Part shown: positions 17,066 to 25,130 of the stretch, piece after piece
Layout of the letters: each line of letters begins with the position of its first letter
Numbering within the stretch: position 1 is the stretch's first letter
The notes under the pieces: model-generated
What the model was told of the DNA's origin: nothing
Seen by the model: only the letters and a program-made list of their open reading frames with translations
Database searches by the model: none
Made by a program: the position numbers and the translations under genes
Source: Planctomycetota bacterium
Lineage (GTDB): Bacteria; Planctomycetota; UBA1135; JACQFD01
Reading direction: 5' to 3'
Length of the DNA: 64,000 bases
Assembly: GCA_016792805.1 (NCBI GenBank)
Contig: JAEUHX010000048.1
Span: forward strand, 62,001 to 126,000

Positions 17066-19757
17066 GAATGGGCGGAAGCAGAAGGGCGTTGAGGAATGCC
17101 TTGGTCAGACCTTGCCAGACCAATCGGAAATTCAGGTCCTCCGAGAATAGGACCGCGCGACCGCGGCCCACCCGTGAAGTCATGGCGAAGGCCTGGCCGG
17201 CGAGGCGGCGCGAGGCTTCGGTGCCGACGTAGCCGGCGACCTTCGGCTCGGCGGCATAGAGGAATGCCGGTTGTCCCGTCTCCGGGTCGGGATCGAAGGC
17301 CTTTTCGTTCGAGGCCATGACGAAGTGGGGGCCATCGCCGCAGCCGAAAGCGACCGAACTCGAAGGCTCCGGCTCAAGGCGCAGGATGGCGCCGGGATTG
17401 CCGCGCCGGCGCTCCTCCGCCTCCCGCTGGTCCGCGGGGATGTATCGGCGAGCGACGGAGCCCTCTTTGCCGCGGCTCGCCGGATCGGCTGCGTCGGCCG
17501 GCGCTTTCGACTCGCGGATGCGTGTCAGGCCGCTCCGCTCGGCAGTGGCCCAGAAGCCGCCGCCGCCGATTCCCACAAAAAATCCGCCGGCGGCCATCCA
17601 CTCACGAATGCGCGAGACGGTCTCTTTGGAGACGTCAGAGTCGTAGAACCCGTCGGGGAAGACCAAGGCGCCGAAATCGGAGAGCTTGATCGAGCCAAGG
17701 CGTGAGATCGGGACGATCGTGAAGGGGAGGTCGTAACTTTTTTCGAGGAGGAAGCGAACGGCTCCGAAGGAACTCGGGACGACCTTCTCGCCGACAACGA
17801 GCGCAACGCGGCGAGAGCGCAGAGCGCGGAAAAGGTCGCTGCCTAGGTCGGGGCCGTCGTCGGAGAGGCCCGACGCCACGGGCGTTACAGAAACTCCGGC
17901 GGCTTCGGCCAGCTGGCGAGTCCGCTCGGCAAGATCAGCACCTCCCGTGAGCGGATTATTGGCAGCGGGAATGACCACAGTTCCGCGCCCGAAGGTCCGG
18001 CCCCCGAGCTTGAATTCCTTGGAGGCGACGCTCGCTCTCGAGCCCTCCGAGAGGAGCCGCGCCACGAATTTCGGTGCATTCCCCTGGCGCCAATCGACGA
18101 GGTAGGCGTAGGCGCCCTTGGGATCGCCTTCGAGTCCCTTGCCGCGCGGGACGGCGCCGTCGAAAGGGGCGCGGCGTACGGCTGCTTTTTGTGAAGCCGT
18201 GTACGCCCGGACGCCGAAGGCTCTCGGAAGGCTCCAGGCCGAGACATCGTAGAAATACAAGTCGCGCATTTGTGGAGACGGCTCCAGCAGCGCGTTGGCG
18301 AGGCGCTTGCGCGGCTGCGCGAGAGGCACCAGATAGGTGCCGGCGGGGAACTGCTCGCGATCGATCTCCTTGCCGTCGAAATCCCGCAGCGGGCCGGCGA
18401 CGAACGGTTCGCCTGCCCGCTCGACCTGGATTCCCTGCATGACGAGCAGGGAGGCGAGGGCTGCGGCGCGGGTCGGATCGTCGCCTTCCGTGATCACATA
18501 TTCCTGGACGGGGCCGCGCTCGCCCTCTTCGATCGCGGTCCGATGCCAATCATAGAAACGGCGCAGCAATGCGGCGCGCTGCGCGGCCGCCGTCTCGCAG
18601 GTGGCGAGCGATGCCACAAAATGGTGCCACGTGCGATCTCGAAGGGTGAGCAGGGTCTCGTCGTCTCGGCGGATTGCTACCCCGGCCGAGGAGTGGCCGG
18701 CCTGCTCGTAGGTCATGCCGATGGCGCCTTGGAAACTCGGCCAGGAGTCGCCGTAGCCCGGATAGAAGAGATCAAAATTCTCGCGCGTGTAATAGCTCCA
18801 TCCGAATTTGTCGAATGCCGATGCGTTTCCTTTCCCGAAGACCTTCGCCCACTCGACCACGTCGCCTGGAAAATTGGTATTGACGGGATAGACCGGAGGA
18901 AAGAAGAAGTAGCTTGACGAAGCGCCCATCTCGTGAAAATCGACGTGCACTTGGGGAGGCGTCTTCAGGTAGGCCTCGACCCGGGCGCGTGATTCGGCCT
19001 GGGTGAGGAAGGCCCAGTCACGATTTAAGTCGAAATAGTAGTGATTGTAGCGTCCACCGGGCCATGGCTCGTTCCGCTCCCACGAGGCCGGATTCGCGTC
19101 GCCGACGCTTCCCACAATCGAATTATACCAATGCACATAACGATCGCGGCCGTCTGGGTTGACGCAAGGATCGAGCACGATGAGGCAATTCTTGCGGATG
19201 GCCTCGGTGCGCGCGTCGGTCCCGGCAACGAGCTGATACAGAAATGCGATCGCTGCTTCGGAGGGAGACGGCTCGTTGCCGTGCACGTTGTAGGAAAGCC
19301 ACACGACGATCGGCAGGCGCTCGACGATTTTGGCGACCGCTTCGGGCGCGAGAGCTCGCGCGTCGACGAGCGAAGCCAGGTCAGCGCGGATCTGCTTCAA
19401 ATTCCGCAGGTTCTCCGGGGCAGAGACATAGGCGACATAGAGGGGACGGCGCTCCTCCGATTCGCCGTACCGCTCCAGCACGGCGCGCTCGTTCTGCGCG
19501 AGCGCGCGGACGACCTCGAGGAGGCGGGAATGCTCGGTGAAGCGCGAGCCGATGGGGTAGCCGAGCTGCTGCGCGGGAGCGGGAATCTGGGGGTCGTAGG
19601 TCCCGCCTGGAAAGAACTCGAATCCTTGAGGGGCTTGCGGAGCTTGGGGAACGGTGGCCGACGTCGAAGGCTCTCGGGCCGGCGGCGCGGGCGCAGGCCC
19701 GGCAGCGTAGGCAGCGAGGGTCGCCGTGAGGGCGAGCCAGGCGTCGAGGAGCGGCAT
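17058..19757 (-). CDS. Secreted M14-family zinc carboxypeptidase with C-terminal amidotransferase-like domain
   Basis: The product is 899 residues with an N-terminal signal-like segment (MPLLDAWLALTATLAAYAAG). Zinc-binding HGNEPS, NPDGRDRY, LNRDW, VDFHEMG and the catalytic-glutamate region IGMTYEQAG identify a metallocarboxypeptidase of the M14 family. A second half (about 600-770) carries a class I glutamine-amidotransferase-like fold (ALVVGEKV...ALVFPDGFYDSD...GGFFVGIGGGGFWA) without an obvious catalytic Cys. It probably trims extracellular peptides. It is the first gene of a four-gene operon and is divergent, by 25 bp, from the next plus-strand gene. Confidence 0.9.
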   Translation of the reverse strand: MPLLDAWLALTATLAAYAAGPAPAPPAREPSTSATVPQAPQAPQGFEFFPGGTYDPQIPAPAQQLGYPIGSRFTEHSRLLEVVRALAQNERAVLERYGESEERRPLYVAYVSAPENLRNLKQIRADLASLVDARALAPEAVAKIVERLPIVVWLSYNVHGNEPSPSEAAIAFLYQLVAGTDARTEAIRKNCLIVLDPCVNPDGRDRYVHWYNSIVGSVGDANPASWERNEPWPGGRYNHYYFDLNRDWAFLTQAESRARVEAYLKTPPQVHVDFHEMGASSSYFFFPPVYPVNTNFPGDVVEWAKVFGKGNASAFDKFGWSYYTRENFDLFYPGYGDSWPSFQGAIGMTYEQAGHSSAGVAIRRDDETLLTLRDRTWHHFVASLATCETAAAQRAALLRRFYDWHRTAIEEGERGPVQEYVITEGDDPTRAAALASLLVMQGIQVERAGEPFVAGPLRDFDGKEIDREQFPAGTYLVPLAQPRKRLANALLEPSPQMRDLYFYDVSAWSLPRAFGVRAYTASQKAAVRRAPFDGAVPRGKGLEGDPKGAYAYLVDWRQGNAPKFVARLLSEGSRASVASKEFKLGGRTFGRGTVVIPAANNPLTGGADLAERTRQLAEAAGVSVTPVASGLSDDGPDLGSDLFRALRSRRVALVVGEKVVPSSFGAVRFLLEKSYDLPFTIVPISRLGSIKLSDFGALVFPDGFYDSDVSKETVSRIREWMAAGGFFVGIGGGGFWATAERSGLTRIRESKAPADAADPASRGKEGSVARRYIPADQREAEERRRGNPGAILRLEPEPSSSVAFGCGDGPHFVMASNEKAFDPDPETGQPAFLYAAEPKVAGYVGTEASRRLAGQAFAMTSRVGRGRAVLFSEDLNFRLVWQGLTKAFLNALLLPPIRD

Positions 19758-19782
19758 GGGGGGATTCTAGGAGACCGAAGGC

Positions 19783-20784
19783 GTGGACTCGAACCTCGGG
19801 GCGGAGCAATCTCCCTTCGTGGCTCGCGCTCTGGCGATTGTGGCGGTTCTCGCAGGTGGTCTGGTCCTCGCAGGCGCCGGACTCTGGTACGCCGCTGCTC
19901 CGCAGCCGAGTGAGCCGTCGGATCACTCCGGGGCCCATCTTCCCAAGGGGCCTCGGCGCGTCGATCCGGCGACGGTCCAGGGCCAACCGGATGCGCGCTC
20001 CCCTCGGCAATCGCCAGCCGAGGCAGCTCGCGCCTCCGTCGTGGTCTCGGTAGTGGATGTCGCCGGAGCACCTGTGGCCGGTGCTAGCGTCGTCGCCTCG
20101 GGGAGTCCGCCTCCGAGTGTGACCTTGCTCGAGACCGGAGCGCGTGTGGAGGGCCTGCCTCCATTTCGGATTACCGCGACGGCGCCCAATTATCTGGACC
20201 CGGTTCCGGTAACGATTCCCGACGCGTCGGTCGCGGAGGCCAAGCTCGTCCTGCGGCGGTCTGTGTCCGCCACGCTCCTCTCGAAGGTTCTCAAGAAAGA
20301 GAGTGCGATATTTGTGGCCTACGTCGACGCAGCGCCGCCCGTCGCGCGAACTGTGCACTTCGACGAGCAGGGGCGCGCGAATCTCGAGGGCGTTCCTGAG
20401 GGACCGATGGAATGTTACCTCGGGTCGGCGGCGAGCCTCTCGCTGCGCTCCTCGATCGACATTCGCGCGGGGCAAGAGATCGAACTCGACCTTCGCGATC
20501 GCCCTGTCGGCTCGCTGCGGGTGCGTCCACCTGGGGCCGTTGCGCGAGTCGAGGTGCGTGCGCCCGCGGTTCCTTGGCCCGCGAAGTCCGAGCACCCGGT
20601 GCCGAGCCTCGTGCTGAAGCACAGCTCCCGGGAGGGTGAGGACTGGGTCTTCGATCGAGTGCCTGTCGGAAAGGTGGTGGCTGAGGGCTTCACCGCGGAC
20701 GGCGGCACGCGCTATCGAGCCGAGATCGCCATTGCGCTCGGCAGCACGAGCCAGACGACGCTGGCTCTCGTCGAAGAAAAGTAA
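19783..20784 (+). CDS. Membrane-anchored protein with carboxypeptidase-regulatory-like beta domain
   Basis: The product is 333 residues with a GTG start. One hydrophobic segment (about 14-36) precedes a proline-rich linker and a beta-sandwich resembling carboxypeptidase regulatory-like folds (VVVSVVDVAGAPVAGASVVA). Later parts (LRVRPPGAVARVEVRAP) may be another such module. The same layout recurs in the 372-residue protein at 41.6 kb, and the two may be distant paralogues. No enzyme motif is seen. It probably faces the periplasm. It lies directly upstream of the FAD oxidoreductase, with a gap of 17 bp. Confidence 0.7.
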   Translation: MDSNLGAEQSPFVARALAIVAVLAGGLVLAGAGLWYAAAPQPSEPSDHSGAHLPKGPRRVDPATVQGQPDARSPRQSPAEAARASVVVSVVDVAGAPVAGASVVASGSPPPSVTLLETGARVEGLPPFRITATAPNYLDPVPVTIPDASVAEAKLVLRRSVSATLLSKVLKKESAIFVAYVDAAPPVARTVHFDEQGRANLEGVPEGPMECYLGSAASLSLRSSIDIRAGQEIELDLRDRPVGSLRVRPPGAVARVEVRAPAVPWPAKSEHPVPSLVLKHSSREGEDWVFDRVPVGKVVAEGFTADGGTRYRAEIAIALGSTSQTTLALVEEK

Positions 20785-20801
20785 AGTTCGCGAGGGGCTG
20801 A

Positions 20802-22268
20802 TTGGCTCGCCCGATCCGCGTCGCGGTGGTCGGAGCCGGATTCGGCGGCCTCGCTGCGGCATTGGCGCTCGCGGAGCGCGGAGCTGAGGTCGTCCTTTTC
20901 GAGCGCCTGCGGTACGCCGGCGGCTGTGCCGCGACGTTCACACATCGCGGGCGCCGATTCGAGGCCGGTGCCACGCTCTTCGCCGGGCTCGGCCGCACGG
21001 GGCTTTTCACCCGTTGGCTCGCGCGCCACGGATTTGAGCTACCAGTCGAGTTTCCCGATCCGGTGCTGGAAATGTGTACTCCGGCCTGGCACATCGCGGT
21101 GCCCGCTTCGCGAGCCGCACTGGTCGAGCGCTTCTGTGCACTTCCGGGAGCGCCTCGCGAGGGGATTCAATCATTCTTCGAGGAGCAGGGGCGAATCGCC
21201 AGCGCACTCTGGAAGATTCTTGAGGATCCCAACTCCATTCCTGCGACGACCGCGGAGCTGCTCCCACAGATCAAGCGCGCGCCGAGCCTTCTTCCGCTGG
21301 CCCGATGGATCGGCCGCCCTCTCACGGCGGTGCTGGCTCGGCACGGACTCGCCGGGTTCGAGCCGATGCGCAGCTATGTGAATGCCGTCTCCCAAATTAC
21401 GGTGCAATGTTCTGCCGCGGAGGCCGAGGCACCATTTGCTCTAGCGACCCTGGATTATTTTCATCGCGAGGCGGGGCATGTGGTTGGAGGGATCGGAGTG
21501 CTGGCGGATACGTTGGTCCAAGCGATCCGCCGCTGCGGAGGATCTGTGAGTTTCACCAATGCCGTGCGCGCGATCCGAAGGCGCGACGCACGGTGGGTCG
21601 TGGAAGCGCGGCGGGGTGCGCAGGAATTCGACGGGATCGTGGCAGACCTGCTCCCGCAGTCGATTGCACAAATGCTCGGAGACGGAGTCGGTGCGAAGCG
21701 GCTGGCTGCACTGTCTCGCGATGTGGAGCGCGGATTCGGGGCGGCCATGCTCTACCGGTCATTGCCGGCGAGCTCCACTCCGCAGGGAAGCTCCCACTTC
21801 GAGCTGATTGCGGACCCTACGAAGCCCTTTGTGGAAGGAAACCACATCTTCGGTTCGTTGAGCGCTGGCGAAAACGGAGCGGGCGAGCGAAGCGTGACAG
21901 TCTCGACCCACGTCGATCTCTCGGTGCTGCGCTCTCTCGACGAGCAACAGCGCGGCGCACGCGTAGCAGAGATCCAAGCGCGCATGCGGGCGACGCTCGA
22001 CGCTCTTGGTCCCGAGTGGGTTCGACACCCCGAATTGGAAGTCACAGCGTCGCCGCGAACGTTTGAGCGTTTCACGGGGCGATGGCAGGGATTCGTGGGC
22101 GGAATCCCGAGGCGTGCCGGGCTCCGCGCCTACCGAGGGTGGCTCCCCGCGCCCATCGATCCCGGGCTTTACCTGGTGGGAGACAGCGTCTTCCCGGGCC
22201 AAAGCACGCTCGCCGTGGCACTCGGCGGCATCCGAGTAGCGCGGCGCATTCTCAACGATCTTCTGTGA
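20802..22268 (+). CDS. FAD-dependent oxidoreductase, CrtI/phytoene-desaturase family
   Basis: The product is 488 residues with a TTG start preceded by GAGGGG. The N-terminal dinucleotide fold (VAVVGAGFGGLAAALALAERG, then VVLFERLRYAGGCAATF) and the C-terminal FAD motif LYLVGDSVFPGQSTLAVALGG are the hallmarks of the carotenoid desaturase/isomerase family. Such enzymes desaturate, isomerise or oxidise isoprenoid chains. No phytoene synthase or other crt gene is in the window, so the substrate is open; retinol-saturase-like or diapocarotenoid enzymes are alternatives. It ends 17 bp into the convergent small cysteine protein. Confidence 0.85.
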   Translation: MARPIRVAVVGAGFGGLAAALALAERGAEVVLFERLRYAGGCAATFTHRGRRFEAGATLFAGLGRTGLFTRWLARHGFELPVEFPDPVLEMCTPAWHIAVPASRAALVERFCALPGAPREGIQSFFEEQGRIASALWKILEDPNSIPATTAELLPQIKRAPSLLPLARWIGRPLTAVLARHGLAGFEPMRSYVNAVSQITVQCSAAEAEAPFALATLDYFHREAGHVVGGIGVLADTLVQAIRRCGGSVSFTNAVRAIRRRDARWVVEARRGAQEFDGIVADLLPQSIAQMLGDGVGAKRLAALSRDVERGFGAAMLYRSLPASSTPQGSSHFELIADPTKPFVEGNHIFGSLSAGENGAGERSVTVSTHVDLSVLRSLDEQQRGARVAEIQARMRATLDALGPEWVRHPELEVTASPRTFERFTGRWQGFVGGIPRRAGLRAYRGWLPAPIDPGLYLVGDSVFPGQSTLAVALGGIRVARRILNDLL

Positions 22269-22476
22269 TCTTTTCGCCGGCGGTGTCCGGCAGAGGGGCC
22301 GGGCGAAACGCGAGGCAGACTCGGACGGGCTGAGCCGGATATTTGTTCGGTAATAATGGGCAGAGAATGAACGTCGAGCTGCCGCCCCGAACGTACTTGG
22401 GGGGCGCGGCGCAGCGATGGCAGAGGCTGTCCGGGAAGGGGAGCGGGCTCGGGCGCGCCGCGGGATCGACGGGCAT
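22252..22476 (-). CDS. Small four-cysteine protein, possible zinc ribbon (74 residues)
   Basis: The product has CHRC at 19-22, then ILCPLLPNKYPAQPV with a third cysteine and a fourth in VRVCLAF, a spacing compatible with zinc binding. Proline-rich ends flank a compact core; the KYPAQPV segment looks like a conserved surface. I cannot name a family, but the pattern is too regular for a shadow frame. It is convergent with, and overlaps, the oxidoreductase. No Shine-Dalgarno is clear before ATG 22476. Confidence 0.55.
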   Translation of the reverse strand: MPVDPAARPSPLPFPDSLCHRCAAPPKYVRGGSSTFILCPLLPNKYPAQPVRVCLAFRPAPLPDTAGEKITEDR

Positions 22477-22490
22477 TTCCCAAAGTTAGC

Positions 22491-22648
22491 AGGTTATTGA
22501 AAAACTGCTTTCGAACGATTGGAAGTTCACTTTTCGCGCGATCGAGGAGAGACGCGCGAGGCGCAGCAAGGAGTTACGGCGATCGCGGCGCGACGACGAG
22601 ACCGCGAGATGGGATCGAGAAGCGCCGGAACGAGTTTTTCAACGACCT
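22491..22648 (+). repeat. Dispersed intergenic repeat, copy D (158 bp)
   Basis: The ends are inverted: AGGTTATTGAAAAACT at the left and the complement of AGGTCGTTGAAAAACT at the right. Between them lies the family core (CGATCGAGGAG, then AGCAAGGAGTTACGGCG and CGACGACGAG), clearly related to copies A at 29172 and B at 58513. The terminal arms have no similarity to the arms of A, B or C, yet they pair with each other. No convincing coding frame runs through it. Confidence 0.75.
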
Positions 22649-22798
22649 TGTTCGAGGTCCGGGCTCGGGTCGGCCTCGGGGAGACTCGAAGAGCTGGGTG
22701 ACGGCGACCCCTTCTCGCGCCCTGCTTCGCGCGGGAGAGGAAGAAAGCGCTCCATCCGAGATGGCCGATCTGAGAATCTCTCGATCCGGAGCTAACCC
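22649..22798. other. Intergenic leader of the LOG-family gene
   Basis: This is 150 bp between repeat copy D and the GTG start of the next gene. A short GC-rich imperfect hairpin (TCTCGCGC ... GCGCGGGAGA near 22713-22738) is the only structure seen. I find no gene, no tRNA and no strong promoter match. Confidence 0.4.
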
Positions 22799-23590
22799 GT
22801 GAACGACCGCACCTCGTCCATCGCCACGACTCAAGAGAGCCACGCCAAGGCGGAGCTCGACGCCAAGGCCTCCGACACCTGGATGGTATTCAAAATCCTG
22901 GGAGAGTTCGTGGAAGGGTTCGAGACGATGCGCCGCGTCGGGCCTGCTGTCTCGGTTTTCGGGAGCGCGCGCGTGAAGCCGCGCGATCCGGTTTACCAGC
23001 TTGGCGTCCGAGTCGGCGAGCTCCTGGCCAGCAAGGGATTTGCAGTCATCACAGGTGGCGGCCCCGGCGTGATGGAGGCGGCCAATCGCGGCGCCGCGAA
23101 GGCGAAGAAGTCCGGTGTTCGCTCAATCGGACTCAATATCAAGCTTCCATTCGAGCAGCGGCCCAATCCCTACCAAAATATCGCGCTGACTTTCGATTAC
23201 TTTTTTGCTCGCAAGGTCATGTTTGTGAAGTACGCGCTTGCGTACGTCGTGCTTCCGGGCGGCTTCGGAACGATGGATGAGTTCTTCGAGGCGCTCACGC
23301 TCGTTCAGACAGGCAAGATTCAACATTTCCCCATCATCCTGATGGGCACGGATTATTTCGGTCCGCTGGTGGAGTGGCTCCGAAAGACGATGGTGCGCGA
23401 CAAGATGATCTCGCCGACGGATCCCGATCTGGTGTATCTCACCGATGACCCGGAGGAAGCGGTCTTCATTATTGAGCGCACCTATCAGAACCGCACGTTC
23501 CTCGGGAACGAATGGCGCGCCGAGTACAGCGAGATCGTGCAGGCGCGAAAGGCGGAGGAGCGGAGGCAGAAGCGCCGTCGCCGGCGGTAG
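22799..23590 (+). CDS. LOG-family (TIGR00730) nucleotide 5'-monophosphate phosphoribohydrolase-like protein
   Basis: The product is 263 residues with a GTG start. The Rossmann-like domain has the signature ITGGGPGVMEAANRGA and PGGFGTMDEFFEALTLVQTGK (catalytic Arg/Glu region), as in LONELY GUY proteins that cleave ribose-5-phosphate from purine or cytokinin riboside monophosphates. It has an N-terminal extension of about 45 residues and a C-terminal run of basic residues (KAEERRQKRRRRR). The physiological substrate in this organism is unknown. The downstream membrane glycosyltransferase starts 6 bp later, so they are probably cotranscribed. Confidence 0.9.
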   Translation: MNDRTSSIATTQESHAKAELDAKASDTWMVFKILGEFVEGFETMRRVGPAVSVFGSARVKPRDPVYQLGVRVGELLASKGFAVITGGGPGVMEAANRGAAKAKKSGVRSIGLNIKLPFEQRPNPYQNIALTFDYFFARKVMFVKYALAYVVLPGGFGTMDEFFEALTLVQTGKIQHFPIILMGTDYFGPLVEWLRKTMVRDKMISPTDPDLVYLTDDPEEAVFIIERTYQNRTFLGNEWRAEYSEIVQARKAEERRQKRRRRR

Positions 23591-23596
23591 AAGGGA

Positions 23597-25045
23597 ATGC
23601 ACCCGCAGCGCAAGGGCGTTGGCGCTCCCCGCGGCTGGTGGCTCGCCGTCGCGGCGCTGATCGCGCTCGCCGCGACTCTCCGCTGGCTGCGGCTCGGCGA
23701 GTGGTCCTACTGGAGCGATGAGGCGTTCACACTCTCGGACGCCCATGCTTTTGTTGCGGGCACCGCGGAGACAGGAGGACCCGAGCACAAGCTCTCCTTC
23801 GCGGTCTATGGGTTGTACTTCGAGTGGCTTCGAAGCATGGGCGTATTTGTGGACGAATTTGTGGCGCGATCGCTCCCCGCCGCATTCGGCGTGCTCGGCG
23901 TGGCGGCGACGATCCTCTTGGGCGCGCGCGCCGCGGGGCACCCTGGCGCGCTCTTCGCAGGGCTCCTCGTCGCGGTTTCGCCGTTTCATTTGTATTGGTC
24001 ACAGAACGCCCGCTCTTACGCAATGGAGATCGTGATGGCGATCCCAGCGGGGCTGCTGCTCGGCCGAGCGATCTTGAGCGGCTCACGCAGCGTGTTGGTG
24101 GCCGGCATCGCCCTGCTCGGCGCGGCGGCGTTTGCTCATCCGACAGCGCTCGCGCTCGTGCCGCCGATTCTCGTGTTTGCGGCCGTGGCACGCGGAGTCG
24201 ATTCGGCCTCGCCCGTGCGGAGAAATGTGTGGCTTTGGCTGCTGGTCGCAGCCGCCTTGGCGGCCGTGCTGACGCTTTCGCCCCTCGGGCTCGCCGTCTG
24301 GAAGCACTTCCGAAACAAGTCGGGCGCAAGCCCAGCACTTTTCGTCACTACGGTCGCATACTACTTCCGTCCCACGCTCCTCGCGGCCGCAGCCATCTGT
24401 GCTTTTCGCGGATGGCGACGGCGAGATTTGGACTCACAATTTCTCGCGCTTCTCGGATTCGGCACGCTCGCTTCCGGCTTGGCTGCAAGCCTGGTCGTGC
24501 GAGTGAATGCACAGTACGTTGTGGCGGCACTTCCGTTTCTCGCCCTGTTGGTGGGCCGAGAGCTTGCAATGCTCGTTTGGTCCCATGGCGCAGGGCTCAA
24601 GACCGCAGCCGCCGGATTTGCATTGACGCTGCTCGCCGATTTCTCGGCTGGGGCTTTTCTTTACTTCGGCCCCGAGCACGGCCACCGCGCCCACTGGCGC
24701 GAGGCATGCGAATTCGTCTGGAAGCGCCGCGAGCCCGGCGACCTCGTGGCCGCGACGCAGGCGACCATTGTGGAATGTTACTTGAATCCAGGAAACCTGG
24801 AGCCGCGCGACGTGCGGTCGGCGCTCTATCTCGGCAAGTATCTGCCGGAGAAGTTCGAATCGCTGCCGACGCTTTCGAGGCGCGTATGGATTCTCGTCCT
24901 CGATGTCGATCTCGACGAGTGGCCGTCCGACGTGCGCACGCGATTTCGCTCATTCCTTCGCGATGAGTGCAAAGCGGCCGCGGAGTGGCCCTTACAAATC
25001 TCCGGGAAGGATCAGACGCTTCGCGTATGGCGGTACGACCCCTGA
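23597..25045 (+). CDS. Multi-pass membrane glycosyltransferase, GT39/PMT-like
   Basis: The product is 482 residues with about ten hydrophobic segments. The first loop carries LGEWSYWSDEAFTLSDA, the acidic motif expected for a polyprenyl-phosphate-sugar transferase of this superfamily, and SPFHLYWSQNARSYAMEI follows, typical of ArnT/PMT-like DUF2723 or GT39 proteins. The last 100 residues are soluble and probably periplasmic. It should transfer a lipid-linked sugar to an unknown acceptor. It is a second such protein besides the one at 12.9 kb. It ends 85 bp from the convergent sigma-54 activator. Confidence 0.85.
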   Translation: MHPQRKGVGAPRGWWLAVAALIALAATLRWLRLGEWSYWSDEAFTLSDAHAFVAGTAETGGPEHKLSFAVYGLYFEWLRSMGVFVDEFVARSLPAAFGVLGVAATILLGARAAGHPGALFAGLLVAVSPFHLYWSQNARSYAMEIVMAIPAGLLLGRAILSGSRSVLVAGIALLGAAAFAHPTALALVPPILVFAAVARGVDSASPVRRNVWLWLLVAAALAAVLTLSPLGLAVWKHFRNKSGASPALFVTTVAYYFRPTLLAAAAICAFRGWRRRDLDSQFLALLGFGTLASGLAASLVVRVNAQYVVAALPFLALLVGRELAMLVWSHGAGLKTAAAGFALTLLADFSAGAFLYFGPEHGHRAHWREACEFVWKRREPGDLVAATQATIVECYLNPGNLEPRDVRSALYLGKYLPEKFESLPTLSRRVWILVLDVDLDEWPSDVRTRFRSFLRDECKAAAEWPLQISGKDQTLRVWRYDP

Positions 25046-25130
25046 ATCAGCCGAGGAAGCGGTGGCTGAGGTATGACAGCTCTTCGGCCCGCGGTCGCTC
25101 TTCGTGAAGGCCGTCGCGAACCCGTGAAAG

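Noticed and set aside
22491..22648. Repeat copies as insertion sequences
   Set aside because: No transposase frame, length near 160 bp, and no consistent target-site duplication visible to me.
22649..22798. Short hairpin-containing leader as a riboswitch
   Set aside because: No match to a known aptamer layout and only one weak stem.
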